From assembly GCA_031261945.1 (NCBI GenBank), contig JAISIQ010000143.1:1-6742 (forward strand): a DNA stretch of 6,742 bases, given 5' to 3'. The position numbers and the translations under genes are program-made. The notes beneath the pieces were generated by a model. That model was not told the origin of the DNA, searched no databases, and worked only from the letters and a program-made list of their open reading frames with translations. Each line of letters starts with the position of its first letter. Positions within the stretch are counted from its first letter, which is position 1. This stretch comes from Methanobrevibacter sp. (lineage in GTDB: Archaea > Methanobacteriota > Methanobacteria > Methanobacteriales > Methanobacteriaceae). Of this stretch, positions 6,047-6,742 are shown piece after piece.

Positions 6047-6087
6047 ACACAAAATATCACACTATAAAAATTATTAATGAAATTAAG

Positions 6088-6732
6088 CTATTTTAAAGAA
6101 TTCAATAGTTCTTTTAAATAATATTCATGTAATCTCGTATCATCTGTTAATTCTGGATGAAAAGCCATAGCTATGTGATTTCCTTGCTTTACAGCTATTA
6201 TTGAATCTTGATCATAACTTTGATGAATTTTAGATAAAACTTCTACATTATTTTTAGCTTCAATAACAGCAGGAGCTCTTATAAATACTCCTTGAAAGCT
6301 ATTTCCTAATATTTGGATTTCCTTTTCAAAGGAATTTTTTTGAGAACCAAAAGAATTTCTTTTAACAGATATATCCATTAAACCTAATGTTGGTTGATTA
6401 TAATCAATTTCTTTTGAAAGAAGTACCATACCTGCACAAGTTCCAAAAACAGAAATATTATTTTCTTTTATGACTTTTGATATTCCTCTTTCTTCCATCA
6501 GTTTTCCAATAACAGTACTTTCTCCTCCAGAAATGATAATACCTTGACATTTAGCTACTTCATCAGCAAAACGAACAGCTTTAACTTCAATTTCAATATT
6601 TTCATTATCTACATTAATTTTGTTAATTTTACTAATTTCATTATTTAGTTTCATCTTTTCAATAGCTTTTTTAGTTACTTCAAGATGTTCACTAACAGCT
6701 CCTTGTAGATTTAATACTCCTATAGTAATCAT
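6088..6732 (-). CDS. pdxT: Pyridoxal 5'-phosphate synthase glutaminase subunit PdxT
   Basis: Class I glutamine amidotransferase that supplies ammonia to PdxS, which builds pyridoxal phosphate from ribose 5-phosphate and glyceraldehyde 3-phosphate. It starts MITIGVLNLQGAVSEH, the family's usual opening. The oxyanion loop GGEST is at 69-73, the nucleophile C99 in GTCAGM, and the His-Glu of the triad in FHPEL (H192, E194). RNSFGSQ (125-131) and FIRAP (150-154) are also typical. At 214 residues it is slightly longer than the usual 190-200, owing to an Asn/Ile/Lys-rich insertion about 30-47. Only ten bases lie upstream in the window and they show no clear ribosome binding site; the start is chosen on homology. 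The stop is TAG, inside an AGCTATT heptamer on +. PdxS is not in view. It reads in the same direction as the glutamate synthase genes, 111 bp ahead, so co-transcription is possible. Confidence 0.95.
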   Translation of the reverse strand: MITIGVLNLQGAVSEHLEVTKKAIEKMKLNNEISKINKINVDNENIEIEVKAVRFADEVAKCQGIIISGGESTVIGKLMEERGISKVIKENNISVFGTCAGMVLLSKEIDYNQPTLGLMDISVKRNSFGSQKNSFEKEIQILGNSFQGVFIRAPAVIEAKNNVEVLSKIHQSYDQDSIIAVKQGNHIAMAFHPELTDDTRLHEYYLKELLNSLK

Positions 6733-6742
6733 ATAATGCCAT

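Noticed and set aside
3993..6047. CRISPR array or IS ends in the operon spacers
   Set aside because: Units are 11-17 bp, contiguous and degenerate, with no unique spacers, no transposase and no target duplications.

Overview
The window is very A+T-rich, with A/T-ending codons nearly everywhere. Its gene content points to a methanogenic archaeon of the Methanobacteriales, most likely Methanobrevibacter or a close relative. The evidence is a DUF2115 (UPF0305) protein, a family I know mainly from methanogens; a glutamate synthase split into three genes, with the FMN subunit carrying its own ferredoxin domain; a PdxT-type vitamin B6 glutaminase; and Shine-Dalgarno sites of the GGAGGTGAT type. The genus is inferred; no rRNA is present to confirm it.

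Layout. Left part, + strand: the DUF2115 gene (6-551), a 378-bp gene-free stretch holding a branched inverted-repeat element (570-630) and a period-12 minisatellite (815-881), then a 12-helix MATE exporter (930-2336). A 153-bp convergent spacer follows; it is A-rich on + and therefore T-rich on -, which suits transcription termination of the leftward genes. Right part, - strand, in transcription order: pdxT (6732-6088), the glutamine amidotransferase subunit (5976-5020, TTG start), the GXGXG beta-helix subunit (4932 or 4941 to 4057) and the FMN/iron-sulfur subunit (3971-2490).

Function. The last three genes correspond to domains 1, 3 and 2 of the one-piece bacterial GltB chain. Together they should form a ferredoxin-linked glutamate synthase: ammonia is released from glutamine, channelled to the FMN site and used to turn 2-oxoglutarate into glutamate. 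No GltD-type NAD(P)H subunit is visible. The 2x[4Fe-4S] domain at the start of the FMN subunit is the likely electron entry. PdxT also releases ammonia from glutamine, but for pyridoxal phosphate synthesis with PdxS, which is not in the window.

The most unusual signals are at DNA level. (i) The exact heptamer AGCTATT occurs 29 times on the + strand, plus 9 times as its reverse complement, where composition predicts about one per strand. (ii) All three spacers of the glutamate synthase cluster consist of short-period tandem repeats sharing the core TATTTATCAA. (iii) A related period-12 minisatellite has apparently expanded inside the start of the GXGXG gene, giving an asparagine-rich tail. (iv) A 12-bp palindrome abuts the ribosome binding site of the TTG-started glutaminase gene. 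I see no evidence of a wholly new multi-gene system, mobile element, CRISPR array or RNA gene.
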